Part shown: in pieces, positions 36,801 through 39,532 of the stretch
How the letters are laid out: each line of letters begins with the position of its first letter
How positions within the stretch are numbered: the stretch's first letter is position 1
Origin: Chloroflexota bacterium
Lineage (GTDB): Bacteria; Chloroflexota; Anaerolineae; J102
DNA: 39,532 bases
Reading direction: 5' to 3'
NCBI GenBank assembly: GCA_013151415.1
Contig: JAADII010000097.1
Coordinates: forward strand, 1 to 39,532
Translations under genes and position numbers: made by a program
Notes under the pieces: generated by a model
Told to the model about the DNA's origin: nothing
What the model saw: the letters and a program-made list of their open reading frames with translations, nothing else
Database searches by the model: none

Positions 36801-37844
36801 ATGACACCCAGACTGCTTCGCGTCAATCCGATCGAACCCGATCCCGAAAAGATCGAGCAGGCCGCGGCCGTCATCCGACGCGGGGGCCTGGTGGCTTTCC
36901 CCACCGAAACCGTCTACGGTCTCGGCGCCAACGCGTTGGATGAAAAAGCCGTGGCTCGCATCTTCGCGGCCAAAGGGCGACCATTCGAAGACCCGCTCAT
37001 CGTCCACATCGGCGACGCCGAAGAGTTGACCGAGCTCGTGGCCGATGCGCCCGAGACCGCGCGCATATTGGCCGACAGGTTCTGGCCTGGGCCTCTCACC
37101 CTGGTTTTGCCCAAGTCGCCCCGCGTGCCCGATCGGGTGACCGCCGGGTTGCCCACCGTGGCCGTGCGCATGCCCGCGCATCCTGTGGCCCTGGCCTTGC
37201 TGCGCGCCAGCCAACGCCCCATTGCTGCGCCTTCGGCCAATCGTTTTGGCTACACCAGCCCGGTGACGGCCGAGCATGTGTTGCGGGATCTGGGTTCAGA
37301 AGTGGACCTTATTCTGGACGGCGGGCCGACCACCATTGGCGTGGAATCTACGGTGCTGGATCTGACGCGCACGCCGCCCCTGATCCTGCGTCCCGGCGGC
37401 CTGACGCCTGAGGCCTTGCGCGAGGTCATTGGTCAGGTTGGGCTGCGCGACTCGACGGAATCGACGCCCGGCGCGCAGGTCTCGCCGGGATTGCTGGCGA
37501 GTCATTATGCGCCCCATGCCCAACTTGTTTTGGTCATGGGCGACCCGCCCGCTGTTTTGGAAAAGATGGCCCAAATAGCCAGGGCGCGGCTAAACCGCGG
37601 AGAGCGCGTCGGCCTGCTGCTGGCCGACGAAGACCGGCCATATTTCCAGACGTTGGATGCGCCGATGGTCACGCTGGGATCGGTGAGGGGTTTAAGCCAG
37701 GTCGCGCGCCATCTTTATGCCGGAATGCGGGACCTGGATCGCGCGGGCGTGGATGTGATCTTGGCGCACAGTTTCGCCGAGCAAGGGTTGGGCTTTGCTA
37801 TCAACGACCGTTTGATCAAGGCGGCTTCACAAATTATCGCCTGA
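36801..37844 (+). CDS. sua5: L-threonylcarbamoyladenylate synthase (Sua5)
   Basis: 347 residues from ATG 36801. It makes threonylcarbamoyl-AMP from threonine, bicarbonate and ATP for the t6A37 modification of ANN-decoding tRNAs. The YrdC fold is clear: GGLVAFPTETVYGLGANAL, AAKGRPFEDPLIVHI (KxRxxxxPL), FWPGPLTLVL, VAVRMPAHPVAL, IAAPSANRFGYTSPVTAEHV and STVLDLTRTPPLILRPGG. After a linker containing SPGLLASHYAPHAQL comes the C-terminal Sua5 domain (~235-347), distinguishing Sua5 from the short TsaC. Start is supported by family fit; no strong ribosome binding site. Confidence 0.95.
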   Translation: MTPRLLRVNPIEPDPEKIEQAAAVIRRGGLVAFPTETVYGLGANALDEKAVARIFAAKGRPFEDPLIVHIGDAEELTELVADAPETARILADRFWPGPLTLVLPKSPRVPDRVTAGLPTVAVRMPAHPVALALLRASQRPIAAPSANRFGYTSPVTAEHVLRDLGSEVDLILDGGPTTIGVESTVLDLTRTPPLILRPGGLTPEALREVIGQVGLRDSTESTPGAQVSPGLLASHYAPHAQLVLVMGDPPAVLEKMAQIARARLNRGERVGLLLADEDRPYFQTLDAPMVTLGSVRGLSQVARHLYAGMRDLDRAGVDVILAHSFAEQGLGFAINDRLIKAASQIIA

Positions 37845-37941
37845 ACTCGATATGCCAGGGTCTTTGGCGAGTGATTGAATTTATCCCCATGTGTTTTTGG
37901 TCAAAAAGCCATCGCCGGCCTTTTGAACCAGGGAGGCGAAT

Positions 37942-38937
37942 ATGAAAAAGGTCAAACAGATCTTTTGGAACAATTCGGAACAGCGCTTGCGCTTTTTGTG
38001 GCGCGTCATTATTTTTATCTTTCTGTTTGCCATGCTTACCGCGGGCGCGCAGGCGGCTTTGTTTGTCCTTGCGCCCGATCTCAGCCCCGGCATCGATAGC
38101 GGGCCGGATGCGCAGTTTCTCATGGGCTGGGCGCTCAGCGAATGGTTGATGCTGGTCGCGCTGGCAGCGACCCTGCTTGTGGTGGGGCGATGGGTGGACC
38201 GACGTCCCTGGTGGGATTACGGTTTTCGGCTTGGGCCGCGCTGGTGGAAGGATTTCGGCTTTGGCCTGGTACTGGGCGCGTTGCTCATGACCGGCATTTT
38301 TCTGGTCGAGCGCGCGTTGGGCTGGGTGACCATCACCGGAACCATGCAAGGGCCGGGAGACATGACCTTCGCCCAGGGCGTCTTGTGGGCCGCGCTTCTG
38401 TTCTTCGCCGTGGGCATATTCGAGGAAACGTTATCTCGCGGCTGGCTGCTGCACAACCTGGCCGAGGGGCTCAATTTCAAATTCTGGAACCCCGCCATCG
38501 CCCTGGTTTTGGCCTGGGCGCTCACTTCGGCGCTCTTTGGCCTGGCCCATGCCGGCAATCCCAACGCCACCATCATCAGCACCCTGAACCTGATCCTGGC
38601 CGGGATATTCCTCGGTCTGGGCTATGTGCTGACGGGCGATCTGGCCATTCCCATTGGTTTGCACATGACCTGGAATTTCTTTCAGGGCAATGTGTTCGGC
38701 TTTCCCAGCGGCACATCGTCCAACATGGTCAGTTTCATCGCCATTGAGCAGCGCGGGCCGGACGCATGGACCGGCGGCGCTTTCGGTCCGGAAGCGGGAC
38801 TTATCGGCGTCATCGCGGTGCTGGCGGGCATGGCGCTAACCCTGGCCTGGGTCAAATGGCAATATGGTCGGGTTCAATTGCAACAGACCATCCCTTTGGC
38901 CCCCAACGAAGATCTGCCGGTACGTAACATTCAATAG
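37942..38937 (+). CDS. CPBP family intramembrane metalloprotease
   Basis: 331 residues from ATG 37942, preceded by GGGAGGCG. About eight membrane helices. The catalytic motifs of the CPBP/Abi (Rce1-like) family are present: EETLSR (E161, E162, R166), FGLAH with its His, and HMTWNFFQG (HxxxN). The enzyme should cleave membrane-embedded or prenylated substrates; some members give immunity to their host's bacteriocins, but no such genes are near. The C-terminal part has a further helix (LIGVIAVLAGMALTLAWV) and an extended tail. Upstream gap is 97 bases with nothing notable. Confidence 0.93.
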   Translation: MKKVKQIFWNNSEQRLRFLWRVIIFIFLFAMLTAGAQAALFVLAPDLSPGIDSGPDAQFLMGWALSEWLMLVALAATLLVVGRWVDRRPWWDYGFRLGPRWWKDFGFGLVLGALLMTGIFLVERALGWVTITGTMQGPGDMTFAQGVLWAALLFFAVGIFEETLSRGWLLHNLAEGLNFKFWNPAIALVLAWALTSALFGLAHAGNPNATIISTLNLILAGIFLGLGYVLTGDLAIPIGLHMTWNFFQGNVFGFPSGTSSNMVSFIAIEQRGPDAWTGGAFGPEAGLIGVIAVLAGMALTLAWVKWQYGRVQLQQTIPLAPNEDLPVRNIQ

Positions 38938-38974
38938 GATTTGCCCTTCACGTAGCGCGGAAGAAGAGGATCTC

Positions 38975-39400
38975 TTATGTATACGAGAATTCATTGGGCT
39001 TAAAGCGACTGATCAGATAACGTAAATGCTCCTGAAGCCATCCTTTTGACGGTAAATTTGGATAGTCCGGGATTGAGATTGTTGTAAAGGTTTCTCTTTC
39101 GAAGTGCGGCCCCATGATGCCACAATGGAATGTATCGTGTTGGACGACAATTTTCCCGTTCGGTTTATCAAGCCAAAGTACGTAATACGTTCCCTCATAA
39201 TCTCCGTCCAGGGAAACGTCGCGCGTATTAGTCGGTATAATCTTCCATTCATAATCCTCTATCGACGATTTCCTTACCGGTTTTGCGCGAACCTCCCATT
39301 TTCTTCTAATCTGATGCCGCCAACTTCCATCAGCGCATATTGATCGCACTTCGCTGTCAATGTAGTTGATCCATTTCTGATCTGCACTTGATTTGAGCAT
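38975..39400 (-). CDS. Unknown 141-residue protein downstream of MntA-like gene
   Basis: 141 residues from ATG 39400, with GAGGAGGGG 4-5 bases upstream, so it is very likely translated. No family is recognised. It is rich in Trp, Tyr, His and Lys (DQKWINYIDSEVRSICADGSW, YEWKIIPTNTRDVSLDGDYEGTYYVLWL, VQHDTFHCGIMGPHFERE, LQEHLRYLISRF), with alternating beta-like strands and a C-terminal helix, and no signal peptide or membrane helix. It begins 10 bases after the stop of a nucleotidyltransferase-like gene, in the place where a HEPN partner would normally be. Its lower GC than neighbours hints at recent arrival. Confidence 0.75.
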   Translation of the reverse strand: MLKSSADQKWINYIDSEVRSICADGSWRHQIRRKWEVRAKPVRKSSIEDYEWKIIPTNTRDVSLDGDYEGTYYVLWLDKPNGKIVVQHDTFHCGIMGPHFERETFTTISIPDYPNLPSKGWLQEHLRYLISRFKPNEFSYT

Positions 39401-39410
39401 ATTCCCCTCC

Positions 39411-39532
39411 TCAAATGAACGTCACGCTCTCCTGAATTTCCTGCGCTGTGCGCTTTACGCGAATGCCTTGAAGTCCAATCGGAGTGAGTATATCCACTTT
39501 CCGTCCCAGGAGCTGTTCGAGGTATTCGGCAA
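39411..39532 (-). CDS. C-terminal end of MntA-type nucleotidyltransferase (partial)
   Basis: The frame runs from the right edge to TGA at 39413-39411 and encodes AEYLEQLLGRKVDILTPIGL followed by QGIRVKRTAQEIQESVTFI. The segment LExLLGRKVDxxTP.GL...IR is the typical C terminus of minimal nucleotidyltransferases of the MntA antitoxin kind (partners of HEPN toxins). Its catalytic GSxxxGxxxxxSDxD motif lies outside the window. It is in one operon with the unknown gene 10 bases downstream. Confidence 0.65.
   Translation of the reverse strand, partial: AEYLEQLLGRKVDILTPIGLQGIRVKRTAQEIQESVTFI

Overview
The window looks like chromosomal DNA of a moderately high-GC, Gram-positive-like or deep-branching bacterium. 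I favour a member of the Chloroflexota (Anaerolineae/Ardenticatenia-like). This rests on secreted proteins joined by Thr-Pro linkers to SH3b domains, a Ras-like GTPase, VanW and M32 carboxypeptidase genes, multi-PAS kinases and YvlD-type membrane proteins. There is no 16S gene or other taxonomic marker, so this is an inference. No phage, plasmid, IS element or CRISPR array is visible.

Layout. 1-2.5 kb (+): the end of a PT-linker/SH3b protein, then a Ras-like GTPase translationally coupled to a PAS / degenerate histidine kinase / winged-helix fusion. 2.5-7.4 kb (-): yebC, ruvC, an OmpR-type response regulator, ruvA, tRNA-Thr(CGT) with its terminator, a ResB-like membrane protein and udk. 7.7-8.9 kb (+): a possible tiny ORF, a helical-repeat protein and a YvlD-like membrane protein. 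8.9-11.4 kb (-): an orphan D12-class adenine methylase and an M32 carboxypeptidase. 11.7-15.5 kb (+): a tight three-gene cluster of a coiled-coil lipoprotein, an exported His-rich putative metallohydrolase and a cytochrome P450.

15.6-22.0 kb (-) is a thiamine salvage locus. A TTGACA promoter is followed by a TPP riboswitch with an intrinsic terminator, thiamine pyrophosphokinase, a ThiB-like lipoprotein, an unexpected zinc-ribbon methyltransferase, a fused ThiP permease and a ThiQ-like ATPase. The non-coding parts, and even the thiB/methyltransferase junction, are invaded by degenerate short-period (mostly 7-bp) repeat arrays, several of them in inverted arms. One array appears to have removed the thiB stop codon. 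A period-6 array lies further along at 25.4 kb.

22.0-27.1 kb (mostly -): VanW protein, SAM methyltransferase, PPOX-like flavoprotein, ubiX, an orphan DUF2281-like antitoxin (+) and ubiE/menG. 27.2-34.4 kb (+): a structured control region (11-bp tandem repeat, 12-bp inverted repeat, hairpin over the ribosome binding site), a four-PAS/GAF histidine kinase, and a 1275-residue exported modular protein (glycosidase-like barrel, DNRLRE-like domain, SH3b, duplicated unnamed C-terminal domain). 34.4-36.8 kb (+): a vapBC-type toxin-antitoxin pair, a degenerate receiver, a cupin and a nucleotidyltransferase-fold protein, two units having near-consensus promoters. 36.8-39.5 kb: Sua5, a CPBP protease, and (-) an unknown 141-residue protein behind the tail of what looks like a MntA-type nucleotidyltransferase.

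The strongest candidates for something undescribed are the GTPase/pseudokinase-regulator pair at 0.4-2.5 kb, the heptameric repeat arrays at 19-22 kb, the lipoprotein-hydrolase-P450 cluster, and the control region of the kinase at 27.2-27.5 kb.
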